Positions 25,487-34,385 of a DNA stretch of 64,000 nt are shown here, in pieces. The notes under the pieces were generated by a model, which worked only from the letters and a program-made list of their open reading frames with translations, did not search any database and was not told where the DNA came from. Origin of the DNA: CAYLSV01 sp964386435 (lineage in GTDB: Bacteria; Planctomycetota; Phycisphaerae; Tepidisphaerales; Tepidisphaeraceae); assembly GCA_964386435.1 (NCBI GenBank), contig CAYLSV010000002.1:1-64000 (forward strand), written 5' to 3'. Each line of letters begins with the position of its first letter. The stretch's first letter is position 1. Position numbers and translations under genes: made by a program.

Positions 25487-26785
25487 TTAGCTGTGCTTGA
25501 CGTAGGTCGGCAGCATGTCATAGCCACGGTGGCCGGCCAGCACGCGGACAGCTTCGGGGTCGAGTTTCGCCGCCGTGTTGGTCAGGCAGGTGTGCCGCAG
25601 TTTGTAAGGCGATTAATCGTGTTCACGTCGCCACGCTCGGTCGGCTTCGGCGAGGTCCGGTCGGTCTACCCAGACTTGTCGGCGGGCATCGGTCAGCTTG
25701 CCGCCTTGAGTTGCTTTAGCCGCTTTGGCAAGGGCTTCCAGTTCATCGGCGGCGGGCGACGGCAATGCCCGTTCACATGCACGCTGAACGGCCCGGCCGT
25801 AACTGTCTTTGTCGTAGCAGTCGCGGGCGGGTCGGGTGAGTGGCGCATCTTCACCGGCACGGGTGCGGCTGTTGTAGCCGGGGCGGTTGCCCTGGCCGGC
25901 GGGCGTCTTCCGCATGGCCGACTTCGCGGCCCGCTGGTGGTCAGCGGCTTCGGTCGGGCTGAACAGCGGGGCGTTCACTGGCCGGTCGGCGAGGAAAGGG
26001 CGGATGACCTGCTGGCACTCCGGCCCGAAGTAGAGCGTGCGGCTGTGGCCCCGGTGGGCGTTCTTGTGGTCGATGACCTCCACCGTCCATGCTTCGCCGC
26101 TCATGTCGAGGTCGGCCGCTGTGAGGCTGAACAACTCGCCCGGTCGGGCAGCGCTAAAGCGTTGCAGCGTGATGAGCGCCCACACCTGCGGGGCAACGTG
26201 CGGCCGAACCGCTTCAACGGCGGCATCCGGCACGCTGCGGCGGGCAATAGACTCGGCCACCGCGTCTTCACCGGGCCGCAGCGGCGGCACCTTTTTCAAC
26301 CGGGCGTGCATCTCGGCTGCATAGACGCCGTGCATGACGCCGAAGCTGAACACACCGCGGATGTCGTTCACCCGCTGATTCACGCTGCGACGCTTGCCGC
26401 CGTCCTGGACCATGAGTCGGCGGACCTGGACAAGGTGGGCCGGGGTGAACGCCCGGACGGGCAGGTCGCCGTAGAGGGAAAGCAGCGGCCGCACCGCCGA
26501 CTTCAACCCGGACAGCCGACTGTCCGTCACCCGGCCGACCTGTCCTTGCAGGAACCCCGCCACCAGCCATGTCACCGGCCGGGCATCGGGATCGGCGGCA
26601 CGCTTCGGCTTCAACGTCGGCGCTTTGCCCGTCGTCACGTCCGCCATGATCTCGTGGAACCGCCGCCGGCTTTCGGGTGAACCCCACGGGCCGAGGTACA
26701 CATCTTTCCCGTTCAGCCGGATGCGAGCCTGGCCGCTGGCGTGGGGCTTCTTCGGGTACTGGCGGTGCTTGCGGTGGCCGGGCAT
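25487..26785 (-). pseudogene. Tyrosine integrase interrupted by in-frame TAA
   Basis: The frame runs 432 codons with one TAA at 25613-25615. The intact part has an Arm/AP2-like N-terminus (MPGHRKHRQYPKKPH..., RIRLNGKDVYLGPWGSPES), a SAM-like core-binding domain and the first catalytic box ITLQRFSAARPGELFSL (Arg). After the stop the same frame continues SPYKLRHTCLTNTAAKL (the HxxR-type box), VLAGHRG and PTYVKHS with the likely nucleophile Tyr, ending at TAA 25487-25489. The stop therefore removes the second Arg, His and Tyr needed for catalysis. It lies 115 bp from the 3' end of tRNA-Pro, the probable target. Confidence 0.85.
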
Positions 26786-26899
26786 GGTGCCGAAAAGGGT
26801 AGATGAATCGGTAGTCGGCTACCGACTTATACTCCATTGGCCAGAACAGACGGCGGACTGAGCCGCCGCAAGCGACTGTCCAAAAAGGATTTGGAGAAG

Positions 26900-26973
26900 T
26901 CGGGATGACAGGATTCGAACCTGCGACCTCCTCGTCCCGAACGAGGCGCGCTACCAAGCTGCGCTACATCCCG
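26900..26973 (-). tRNA. tRNA-Pro (CGG anticodon)
   Basis: The cloverleaf on the minus strand has acceptor CGGGATG/CATCCCG, D-stem GCGC/GCGC with TTGGTA, anticodon stem CCTCG/CGAGG with loop TTCGGGA, T-arm GCAGG-TTCGAAT-CCTGT and discriminator A. CCA is not encoded. All stems pair fully. It is the likely integration site of the adjacent island. Confidence 0.95.
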
Positions 26974-27048
26974 TGAAGATTGGACCGACCCGGTCCGCGG
27001 CCGTTCGGGCGGCCGGGCCGGAATTGTAGGCGGGGGGTTTGCCGGGGT

Positions 27049-27747
27049 CTAGCGGTTGGCGGCGGCGAGGGTGTTGTTTGCGCGGCGGGCTTGGGCGACC
27101 GCGACGGCGGCGCTTTGGCGGATGCGGGCGACGTCGAGGTGGCGGCCGGGGCAGGCGGTGGGCTTGGTGTCGCGGTGGCCGATGACGTGCTGGGGCGGGA
27201 TGCCGTGGCGGTCCATGAGGTAGGCGGTGAGCTGCGTCAGGGCGCGAAGTTGGCGGGGGGTGGGGTGCGCGTGGTCGAAGTCGCCGACCAGGCAGATGCC
27301 GATGCCGCGTTGGTTGAAGCGATTGTCGGAGGTCTTAGCGTGGGCGCCCCACTTCTGTTTCTGCCAGCGGGGGCCGACCTCGACGTGGCCGTCGCGGGTG
27401 TCGGTGCCGTTGCCGATGACGAAGTGGTAGCCCAGTTCGTCCCAGCCGTTGCGCTTGTGGGCGGCGTCGAAGTCGGCGGCGCAGCCGCTGGTGGTGGCAC
27501 TGTGGTGGATGACGATGTAGTTCCACCGGCGGGCGGGCACGCCCGACGCGGGTCCGGCCACCGCCGGACGCTGGGCGGGCTGGACTGGCACCCTCGGCTC
27601 AATCCGCGGCGTCGGTGGCAGCGCGGGCCGCTGGGTGTCGGGGAGGGTGGAGGTGTAGTTGACCGGCCCCGTCTCCGCCACGCACCCGGCGATTAAGAGC
27701 GTGGCCGCGAAAGTCATCAAAATCAGCAGGCCGGCGGGGCGGAGCAT
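27049..27747 (-). CDS. N-acetylmuramoyl-L-alanine amidase, lipoprotein
   Basis: This 232-residue protein should cleave the amide bond between muramic acid and the stem peptide of peptidoglycan. A lipoprotein signal peptide ends at the lipobox LIAGC with Cys22. A Pro-rich linker leads to an Amidase_2/PGRP domain (about 75-215). Zinc ligands are visible as IHHSA, VIGHRD and the Cys of KPTACPGRHL. The NQRGIGICLVGDF strand is typical. It is divergent from the next membrane protein gene. Confidence 0.92.
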   Translation of the reverse strand: MLRPAGLLILMTFAATLLIAGCVAETGPVNYTSTLPDTQRPALPPTPRIEPRVPVQPAQRPAVAGPASGVPARRWNYIVIHHSATTSGCAADFDAAHKRNGWDELGYHFVIGNGTDTRDGHVEVGPRWQKQKWGAHAKTSDNRFNQRGIGICLVGDFDHAHPTPRQLRALTQLTAYLMDRHGIPPQHVIGHRDTKPTACPGRHLDVARIRQSAAVAVAQARRANNTLAAANR

Positions 27748-27922
27748 TATGGGAGTTTATCGGATGCGGCGGTGAATTCTCTGCAACGGATCCGCGGCGG
27801 CGATTCGAGCGTGGTTGGCGTTTGGTTCGGGTGTGGCCAGCGTGCGGCCAGCGTGTGGTTGACGTGTTATTGGACGCGGCGGCGGCTGGTGGCGGATCGG
27901 GCGGGGCGTCGATGTCGGACGC

Positions 27923-28639
27923 ATGGACGCCTCTATTGCGAACGTGCCGGCCGATGTCGCTGCCGAGGCCGAGGCGGCTGTGGGGTCGGCGGGGCGGTGG
28001 TTGGACGGGTTCATGGGCGGCGACTGGCCGGGGCAGGCGGACGTGTTGACGCTGGCCGGATCGATGCACGCGGGGGTGGCGGCGCTGCTCATCGTGCTGG
28101 GGGTGGTGTACCTGCTGTTCGGCTACACGGCGTTCAAGTGGTTCGTGATCCTCAACGCCATCGCGGCGGGCATCTGGCTCGGCGTGGTGGTGGGCGGGAC
28201 ATTCGAGCAGCCGATACCGGGGGCGGTGGTCGGCGGCTTGGCGGCCGGGGCGGCGACCTGGCCGGCGCTGCGGTGGGCGGTGTGTCTGCTGGGCGGGGTG
28301 TTGGGTTTTGTGATCGGCGTGGCGGTGTGGAATGGCACCGGGCACGAGCCGACCTACGCGTTGGCCGGCGGATTGATCGGGGCGGTATTCTTGGGGATGT
28401 TGAGTTTGGTTTTGTACCGAACGAGCTTGGTGCTGTTCATGAGCGTGCAGGGGGCGGTGATGCTGGTGTTGGGTATTCTGGGCATGACGCTGCAGCACGA
28501 GGGGGCGGCGTCGGCGACGGTGAAGGCGCTAACGGATCAGCCGTTGATTTTGCCAATCGCGCTGCTGGTGCCGCTGGTGGTGGGTCTGATGTATCAAGGC
28601 GGCTGGGCCAAGGGCGAGGCGGGCGGCAAGGGAGCGTGA
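27923..28639 (+). CDS. Polytopic membrane protein, unknown
   Basis: This 238-residue protein has a soluble N-terminus of about 50 residues and six or seven membrane helices rich in Gly and Val. The arrangement resembles TMEM198/DUF4203-type proteins, but no motif settles it. It is alone on its strand, divergent from the amidase gene. Confidence 0.6.
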   Translation: MDASIANVPADVAAEAEAAVGSAGRWLDGFMGGDWPGQADVLTLAGSMHAGVAALLIVLGVVYLLFGYTAFKWFVILNAIAAGIWLGVVVGGTFEQPIPGAVVGGLAAGAATWPALRWAVCLLGGVLGFVIGVAVWNGTGHEPTYALAGGLIGAVFLGMLSLVLYRTSLVLFMSVQGAVMLVLGILGMTLQHEGAASATVKALTDQPLILPIALLVPLVVGLMYQGGWAKGEAGGKGA

Positions 28640-29088
28640 GGGACGGCGGGGGAAGCACCCCGAGGGCACATCTGAGCCGCCATCGATGAGGCGGTCGTTC
28701 ACGGCTGACAGTTCGTGAACGTGAACACGCGGGCTCACATCTCCGGTGAGTTGCTATGCCCGCTCAACAGTCGTGGCGGCTGCATGTTTTGCACACATGA
28801 CCGGGAGTAAGCCCGGAACAGCACGCCAATCAACTGCGGCGAGACACAAGAGTTGCTCGCACTTCACGGCTAAGCAGGATGAAGGCGCCTGACGTTTACG
28901 ACTTTCCACCTCGTGCTCGTGCAGACCCATCCTGATCTCGACGAGGTGGCCGGGATCACCGGGCGGTGTGACAACTCCTCAGTTCTGACGCGCCCTGACG
29001 TGACGCGTGTATGTCTTCAGCGCAAGGCCCCTTGGCTGGCCGCGGCGTTGCGGTCGTCGCAGGCGGCTTTAGCTATGATAGACATGCG
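28640..29088. other. Gene-free stretch before the MazEF-like pair
   Basis: About 450 bp show no convincing reading frame, and composition is closer to random than in neighbouring genes. Short inverted segments occur (GTTCACG...CGTGAAC near 28710), but no known element is recognised. It may be decayed DNA. Confidence 0.4.
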
Positions 29089-29315
29089 ATGTCGCTGACC
29101 TTGACCGATGAGCAGCTCCGGCAAGCCGCCGCCGCCGGGGGGATGGGTGTGTGGATGTTGTCGACGAGCGGGGCGAATTACGGTTCCGGCTGGTGCCGGT
29201 GGCATTGGCGGAGGAGGAGGATCCGGAGGTGGAGGCGGAGCTGAACGCCTTCGCCCGGTGGTCGATGAAGAACCTCGAACGGTTCGCGATGGAGGACGAG
29301 AAGGGAGACGGATGA
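29089..29315 (+). pseudogene. MazE-like antitoxin gene with frameshift
   Basis: The frame from ATG 29089 (MSLTLTDEQLRQAAAAGG) shifts at a run of six G (29137-29142). The continuing antitoxin sequence VDVVDERGELRFRLVPVALAEEEDPEVE... is in another frame, ending at TGA 29313-29315. A seventh G, or a -1 slip at the G run, would join them. An internal GTG at 29151 could also give a 54-residue protein. The gene overlaps the toxin start by ATGA. Such genes normally neutralise the MazF partner. Confidence 0.6.
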
Positions 29316-29755
29316 TCCGACAGGGCGAGATATACCACGCCGCGACGAATGGGGCGGGCCGAAGGCCGGTGCTGGTCGTTTCCCGTGACGCACTCAACCG
29401 CGGCGGGCGGATCATGGTGGTGCTCATCACCAGCGGGCGGTTCGAACAGCGGCGACGGCTTCGCAACTGCGTCCCATTGCGCGCTGGCGAGTTTGGGCTT
29501 TCCCGCGATTGCGTGGTCCAGTGCGAAACGATGGCTACCGCGGCTGTAGAGCAACTGGACGGACCGCCCCTCGGACGACTGGATGACCTTGTCATGAGAA
29601 GCGTGATCAAGGCGATCGGTGATGCGATTGCTGCCGACTGTGAGCCAGTTCAGGCCCTGCCGAGCGTGCTCGGCGTTGCCAGTTTGGCAGATTCTTTGCC
29701 GGCAAAGGTCGCTTCACGGGGCGTGAGGGGCGTCATGTGCTGGCACGGAAGTTGA
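29312..29755 (+). CDS. MazF/PemK family toxin (endoribonuclease)
   Basis: MazF toxins cut mRNA at short motifs. The 147-residue protein begins with the typical RQGEIYHAATNGAGRRPVLVVSRDALN and contains VVLITS, a CVPLRAGEFGLSRDCVVQCE strand pair, and the closing helix LDDLVMRSVIKAIGDAI. About 35 extra C-terminal residues after the domain are unusual. It starts inside the stop of the antitoxin-like frame, and clpB starts 12 bp after it. Confidence 0.85.
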   Translation: MIRQGEIYHAATNGAGRRPVLVVSRDALNRGGRIMVVLITSGRFEQRRRLRNCVPLRAGEFGLSRDCVVQCETMATAAVEQLDGPPLGRLDDLVMRSVIKAIGDAIAADCEPVQALPSVLGVASLADSLPAKVASRGVRGVMCWHGS

Positions 29756-29767
29756 TCCGTCCCCGGC

Positions 29768-32407
29768 ATGGCAATCAACATCCAACAGTTCACGCTCAAG
29801 GCCCAGGAGGCCGTCATGGCCGCTCAGGAGGCGGCGCAGTCGCGGGGCAACCCACAGATCGAGCCGGTGCACGTGCTCTCGGTCCTGCTGGGGCAGGAGG
29901 AGGGGGTGGTGCGGCCGGTGCTGCAGAAGGTGGGGGCCGATCTGCCGTCGCTGTCGGCGGCGCTGGACAAGAAGCTCGCCGCGCTGCCCCAGGCCAGCGG
30001 CGGGCAAACGGGCATGGCGGCGAAGTCGCAGGAGGTCTTCCGCACCGCCCACCAGGAGGCCGAGGCGATGCGGGACGAGTACGTCTCCACCGAGCACGTC
30101 CTGCTGGCACTCTTGAAGGTGGAGTCCGACGCCGCCACGCTGCTCAAGCAGAGCGGCGTCGCCCGCGACAAGCTGATGGCCGCCCTCACCGAGGTCCGCG
30201 GCAACCAGCGGGTGACCGACCAGGACCCCGAGGCGAAGTACCAGGCGCTGGAGAAGTACGCCAAGGACCTTTGCCAATTGGCCAAGCAGGGCAAGATCGA
30301 CCCGGTAATCGGCCGCGACGAGGAAATCCGCCGCACCATGCAGGTGCTGGCGCGGCGGACCAAGAACAACCCGGTCCTCATCGGCGAGCCGGGCGTCGGC
30401 AAGACGGCCATCGTCGAGGGGCTGGCCGTCCGCATCGTCAACGGCGACGTGCCGGAAACGCTCAAAGACAAGAAGGTCGTCGCGCTCGACCTCGGCGCGC
30501 TCTTGGCCGGGGCGAAGTATCGCGGCGAGTTCGAGGAACGCCTGAAGGCGGTCGTGCAGGAGGTTTCCCGCAGCGACGGGCGGATCATCCTGTTCATCGA
30601 CGAGCTGCACACCATCGTCGGCGCCGGCAAGACGGAGGGTTCGCCCGACGCCGGCAACCTGCTCAAGCCGGCTTTGGCCCGCGGCGAGTTGCGGTGCATT
30701 GGCGCAACGACGCTCGCCGAGTACCGCAAGCACGTCGAGAAGGACGCAGCCCTGGAGCGCCGGTTCCAGCCGGTCTACGTCGGCGAGCCGAGCGTCGAGG
30801 ACACGCTCTCGATCCTCCGCGGCATCAAGGATCGCTACCAAGCCCACCACGGCATCCGCATCACCGACGGCGCGCTCGTCGCCGCGGCCCAGCTTTCGGA
30901 CCGCTACATCGCCGACCGTTTCCTGCCCGACAAGGCCATCGATTTGATCGACGAGGCCGCCAGTCGGTTGCGGATCGAGAATGACTCGATGCCGCAGGAG
31001 ATCGACGAGCTCCGCCGGCAGATCATGCAAAAGCAGATCGCCGTCGAGGCGCTCAAGAACGAGAAGGACGACGCCAGCAAGGGCCAGGTCGAGGCAATCA
31101 GCAAGGAGCTGGCCGAGCTTCAGGAGCGCGACCGCGAACTCACCGCCCGCTGGCAGAACGAGAAGGACGTGCTCGACACCGTCAAAACGGCCCAGGAACA
31201 GCTCGACGCCAAGCAGATCGAGCTGGAGCAGGCCCAGCGGCGGGGCGACCTGGAGTCGGCCGCGAAGATCCAATACGCCGAGCTGCCCGAGCTGCGCAAG
31301 AAGATCGCCGAGGCCGACGAGCGGTTCGGCGAGCTGACGGCCCGCGGCGAGGCGCTGGTCAAGGAGGAGATCGATGCCGAGGCCGTCGCCGAGATCGTCA
31401 GCCGCTGGACCGGCATCCCGGTGAGCCGCATGCTCGAGGGCGAGCGGGACAAGCTGCTCAAAATGGAGGACCGCTTGCACGCCCGCGTCATCGGCCAGCA
31501 CGAGGCCGTCCGCGCCGTGAGCGACGCCGTTCGCCGCAGTCGCGCCGGGCTCGGCGACCCCGACCGGCCGATCGGCAGCTTCCTGTTCCTCGGCCCCACC
31601 GGCGTCGGCAAAACGGAGCTTTGCAAGGCCCTCGCCCAGTTCCTGTTCGACGACGCGAACGCCATGGTCCGCATCGACATGAGCGAGTTCATGGAGCCCC
31701 ACAGCGTCGCCCGCCTGATCGGTGCACCCCCTGGCTACGTCGGCTACGAAGAGGGCGGCCGCCTGACCGAGAGCGTCCGCCGCCGGCCCTACAGCGTGAT
31801 CCTGTTCGACGAGATCGAGAAGGCCCACCGCGACGTGTTCAACGTGCTGCTGCAGGTCCTCGACGACGGCCGCCTGACCGACGGGCAGGGCCGCACCGTC
31901 GACTTCAAGAACACCGTCATCGTCATGACGAGCAACCTCGGCAGCGACAAGATTCAGGAACTGACGAAGGACGGCGCCCCCGACTTCGAGGTCGAGGCGG
32001 CCGTGAAGGACGTGCTCAAACTCGCCTTCCGCCCGGAGTTCCTCAACCGCATCGACGACACGATCGTCTTCGAGCCGCTCAGCCGCGAGCACCTCACCGG
32101 CATCGTGAAGATCCAGCTCGAACGCCTGGAGCAACGTTTGGCCGACCGCGATCTGAAGCTGACCCTCACCGAGGCCGCCGTCAAGCAGCTCGGCGACGAA
32201 GGCCACGACCCGCAGTACGGCGCGCGCCCGCTCAAGCGGGTCATCCAGCAACGCATCGAGAACCCGCTGGCCCAGCGCATCCTGGACGGCCAGTACCCGC
32301 CAGGCACCACCGTGCGGATCGACGCCGACCAAGCCAGCGGCCACTTCACGTTCGACACGGCGAACGAGCAAGTTGAGGGCGAAGAGGTGAGTGAGGAGGC
32401 GGCGTAG
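29768..32407 (+). CDS. clpB: ATP-dependent disaggregase ClpB
   Basis: ClpB is a hexameric AAA+ chaperone that, with DnaK, extracts proteins from aggregates. The 879 residues contain the N-domain (FTLKAQEAVMAAQE), AAA1 with Walker A GEPGVGKT near 205, the coiled-coil middle domain (about 410-530) that distinguishes ClpB from ClpA/C, and AAA2 with GPTGVGKT near 608. The C-terminal D2-small domain includes GARPLKRVIQQRIENPLA. The last 20 residues are acidic. No CIRCE or heat-shock promoter was seen upstream. Confidence 0.97.
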   Translation: MAINIQQFTLKAQEAVMAAQEAAQSRGNPQIEPVHVLSVLLGQEEGVVRPVLQKVGADLPSLSAALDKKLAALPQASGGQTGMAAKSQEVFRTAHQEAEAMRDEYVSTEHVLLALLKVESDAATLLKQSGVARDKLMAALTEVRGNQRVTDQDPEAKYQALEKYAKDLCQLAKQGKIDPVIGRDEEIRRTMQVLARRTKNNPVLIGEPGVGKTAIVEGLAVRIVNGDVPETLKDKKVVALDLGALLAGAKYRGEFEERLKAVVQEVSRSDGRIILFIDELHTIVGAGKTEGSPDAGNLLKPALARGELRCIGATTLAEYRKHVEKDAALERRFQPVYVGEPSVEDTLSILRGIKDRYQAHHGIRITDGALVAAAQLSDRYIADRFLPDKAIDLIDEAASRLRIENDSMPQEIDELRRQIMQKQIAVEALKNEKDDASKGQVEAISKELAELQERDRELTARWQNEKDVLDTVKTAQEQLDAKQIELEQAQRRGDLESAAKIQYAELPELRKKIAEADERFGELTARGEALVKEEIDAEAVAEIVSRWTGIPVSRMLEGERDKLLKMEDRLHARVIGQHEAVRAVSDAVRRSRAGLGDPDRPIGSFLFLGPTGVGKTELCKALAQFLFDDANAMVRIDMSEFMEPHSVARLIGAPPGYVGYEEGGRLTESVRRRPYSVILFDEIEKAHRDVFNVLLQVLDDGRLTDGQGRTVDFKNTVIVMTSNLGSDKIQELTKDGAPDFEVEAAVKDVLKLAFRPEFLNRIDDTIVFEPLSREHLTGIVKIQLERLEQRLADRDLKLTLTEAAVKQLGDEGHDPQYGARPLKRVIQQRIENPLAQRILDGQYPPGTTVRIDADQASGHFTFDTANEQVEGEEVSEEAA

Positions 32408-32423
32408 GCGTCGACAAGCCGAG

Positions 32424-32529
32424 GTAGCTGCGGCCCCGCGGGCCGCAGTGGGGGCGTCGAGGCCCCTGAGCGTTGTAGATTGCTTCGGTCGTCGAACATC
32501 GCCACTGCGGCCCGCGGGGCCGCAGCTAC
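32424..32529. repeat. Class A REPIN-like element
   Basis: GTAG (32424) is followed by hairpin CTGCGGCCC-CGC-GGGCCGCAG. A spacer of about 55 bp, the mirrored hairpin and CTAC (32526-32529) complete it. It lies between clpB and a Uma2 gene. Confidence 0.85.
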
Positions 32530-32576
32530 CTCACACCGTTCGATTGCTCTCGTCCTTCGCTCGTTATCATCCCATC

Positions 32577-33224
32577 ATGGCCGCAAGGCTCACGCCCCCG
32601 GTCGCCTCGACGCCGACCCCGCCCGCGCAGGGCCGGCGGTTTGCCAACAACCGCGAGTTCGTCGACGCCCTGGGCGGCATCCCGCTGGAGCGCATCGTCT
32701 TCAACCCCTGGCCCGGCACGGCCACGGAGCAAGACTGCCTCCAGTACGGCGAGCGGCACAAACCGACCGAGATGATCGACCACACACTGGTGGAGAAGGA
32801 CACGGGATTTCGGGAAGGGAATGTCGCCGCAAAACTCATCTCGCACATGCGGCCGTATGCCAGGCAGCACAACCTTGGTCTAGTGAATGGGGCCGACGCA
32901 CAGATGCGTGTCGCCGGCGGCAACATCCGCTTGCCCGACGTCACCTTCACCCGCAATGCTCGTCTGCCCATCCGCGATGAGCCGGTGCCGACGTTGTCGC
33001 CGGACCTCATCGTCGAGGTTCTCAGCGAGAGCAACACGCCCGCCGAGATCGACCGCCGCCGGCGCACCGTCGCCATCCACCGCCACGAGGTCGGCCCCGC
33101 CGCCGTGCTAACCGACACCGACGCCCTTGACGGCGAGGACGTCCTGCCCGGCTTTACCGTCACTTTGGCCGATCTGCTCGCCGGCATCCCAACCGACGCG
33201 GCTGGTTCCGATCGAGACTCGTAG
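32577..33224 (+). CDS. Uma2 family protein with an internal gap
   Basis: This 215-residue Uma2-type protein has PDVTF and PDLIVEVLSES with the acidic catalytic residues. After EIDRRRR the sequence jumps directly to TVAIHRHEVGPAAVLT. The segment that normally carries the Tyr/Gly turn and the VWVVDP strand (about 20 residues) is missing, without a frameshift. Nuclease-fold integrity is therefore doubtful. Its stop codon TAG is part of the GTAG that opens the next repeat. Confidence 0.75.
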   Translation: MAARLTPPVASTPTPPAQGRRFANNREFVDALGGIPLERIVFNPWPGTATEQDCLQYGERHKPTEMIDHTLVEKDTGFREGNVAAKLISHMRPYARQHNLGLVNGADAQMRVAGGNIRLPDVTFTRNARLPIRDEPVPTLSPDLIVEVLSESNTPAEIDRRRRTVAIHRHEVGPAAVLTDTDALDGEDVLPGFTVTLADLLAGIPTDAAGSDRDS

Positions 33225-33327
33225 CTGCGGGCTGACAGCCCGCAGTGGAAACGTACAGCGACTTGCGTGTAGCGATGAATACTTGTGCGTTGAGCGCCGC
33301 CACTGCGGGCTGTCAGCCCGCAGCTAC
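33221..33327. repeat. Class A REPIN-like element with its own stem sequence
   Basis: GTAG (33221-33224) is followed by hairpin CTGCGGGCT-GAC-AGCCCGCAG. After the spacer comes CTGCGGGCT-GTC-AGCCCGCAG and CTAC. Both stems use GGGCT/AGCCC where the copies at 9822 and 32424 use GGCCC/GGGCC, so the arms within a copy match each other better than they match other copies. Confidence 0.85.
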
Positions 33328-33377
33328 ATCGTCGTGCTCGGACTTCAGGAAGGCGCGGGTCTTGCTGACGTTTTCGC

Positions 33378-34358
33378 ATGACCGATGCCGAGCGTGATGC
33401 TGCCGTGACGATGCTGGGGGAGGCCGTGGCGGTGTTGCCGCACACGGATGCGGATGGGCTCTCGGCGGGAGCCATCGCGTTGCGGCATCGCGGGGAGGCG
33501 GCGGTCCATGCCGTGCTGCTGGGGCGGGGGGCGAACCCGTACACCGTTGAGCTGCCGGCGGGGGTGGTGGCGATTCTGGATCAGGGCGTGCGGCGGTTGG
33601 AGCGGCCGGCGCTGTTTGTGGATCACCATGCGCCCGAGGCCGAGGCGGGCGTGGGGCAGATTGTCGTCAGTGGGTTCGGCGAGACGCCGACGCCGAGCAC
33701 GTCGGCTCTCATGCGGCGGCTGTTGCCGGACGCGCCGGCGTGGCTGGCGGCGGTCGGGGCGTGCGGCGATTATGGCGACGCCGGGCTGCAGCTGCCCGAG
33801 TGCCAGCCGAGCGAGGGCGAGAAGTTGGTGAAGACGCACGTCAAGAAGCTCGTCAGCCTCGTCAACGCGCCGCGGCGGTTGCCCAACGACCCGGCCAAAC
33901 CGATCGAGCCGCACCCGGCCGTCCGCACGGCGCTGGCGCTGCTCGTCGAGCACGACAGCCCGAAGGCCGCCCTCGCCGACGAGCGCATTGCCGAACTCGA
34001 CGACGCGAAAAAGCAGTACCGCGCCGGCTTCGACGCGGTGATCAAGACGGCCCCGAAGGTCGGCGACGAGGTGGCCCTCATCCGCTTCAGCAGCCCGTAT
34101 CAGGTCCACCCGCTCGTCGCCCAAACCTGGCTTCGCCGCCTGCCCGGCAAGGCTGTCCTGGCGGCCAATGACGACTACCTGCCCGGCCGCGTCAACTTCG
34201 CCCTCCGCGGCGGCGACGGCCGCGACCTCCGCCAACTGCTCAAAGACGCCCTGCCCGACCAACGCGGCGAATACGCCCACGGCCACCCCGGCGCCACCGG
34301 CGGCAGCCTGACGTTCGAGGAGTTCAACAACCTCCTTGCCGCCCTCGGCTTGGCGTGA
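33378..34358 (+). CDS. DHH family phosphoesterase
   Basis: This 326-residue protein has the DHH fold of RecJ, nanoRNases and c-di-AMP hydrolases. Metal motifs are visible as LPHTDADGLSAGAIA, the VDHHAP signature and the GACGDYGD segment. The C-terminal DHHA1-type domain carries GRVNFALRGGDGRDLRQ and GHPGATGGSL. The single-stranded nucleic acid or dinucleotide substrate is not determined. Confidence 0.85.
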   Translation: MTDAERDAAVTMLGEAVAVLPHTDADGLSAGAIALRHRGEAAVHAVLLGRGANPYTVELPAGVVAILDQGVRRLERPALFVDHHAPEAEAGVGQIVVSGFGETPTPSTSALMRRLLPDAPAWLAAVGACGDYGDAGLQLPECQPSEGEKLVKTHVKKLVSLVNAPRRLPNDPAKPIEPHPAVRTALALLVEHDSPKAALADERIAELDDAKKQYRAGFDAVIKTAPKVGDEVALIRFSSPYQVHPLVAQTWLRRLPGKAVLAANDDYLPGRVNFALRGGDGRDLRQLLKDALPDQRGEYAHGHPGATGGSLTFEEFNNLLAALGLA

Positions 34359-34385
34359 GTCGCGGCCGGCCGGACCTCCGCCGCG

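Larger units (their letters stand above)
22986..26973. mobile_element. Decayed integrative island beside tRNA-Pro
   Basis: The stretch holds a broken serine resolvase, two small orphan genes, an odd non-coding segment with direct repeats, an excisionase-like gene and a broken tyrosine integrase whose 5' end faces the 3' end of tRNA-Pro. An integrase next to a tRNA is the classic arrangement of integrated elements. A convincing duplicate of the tRNA 3' end was not found at the left side, so the left limit is approximate. Both recombinases have in-frame stops, so the island is probably immobile. Confidence 0.6.
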
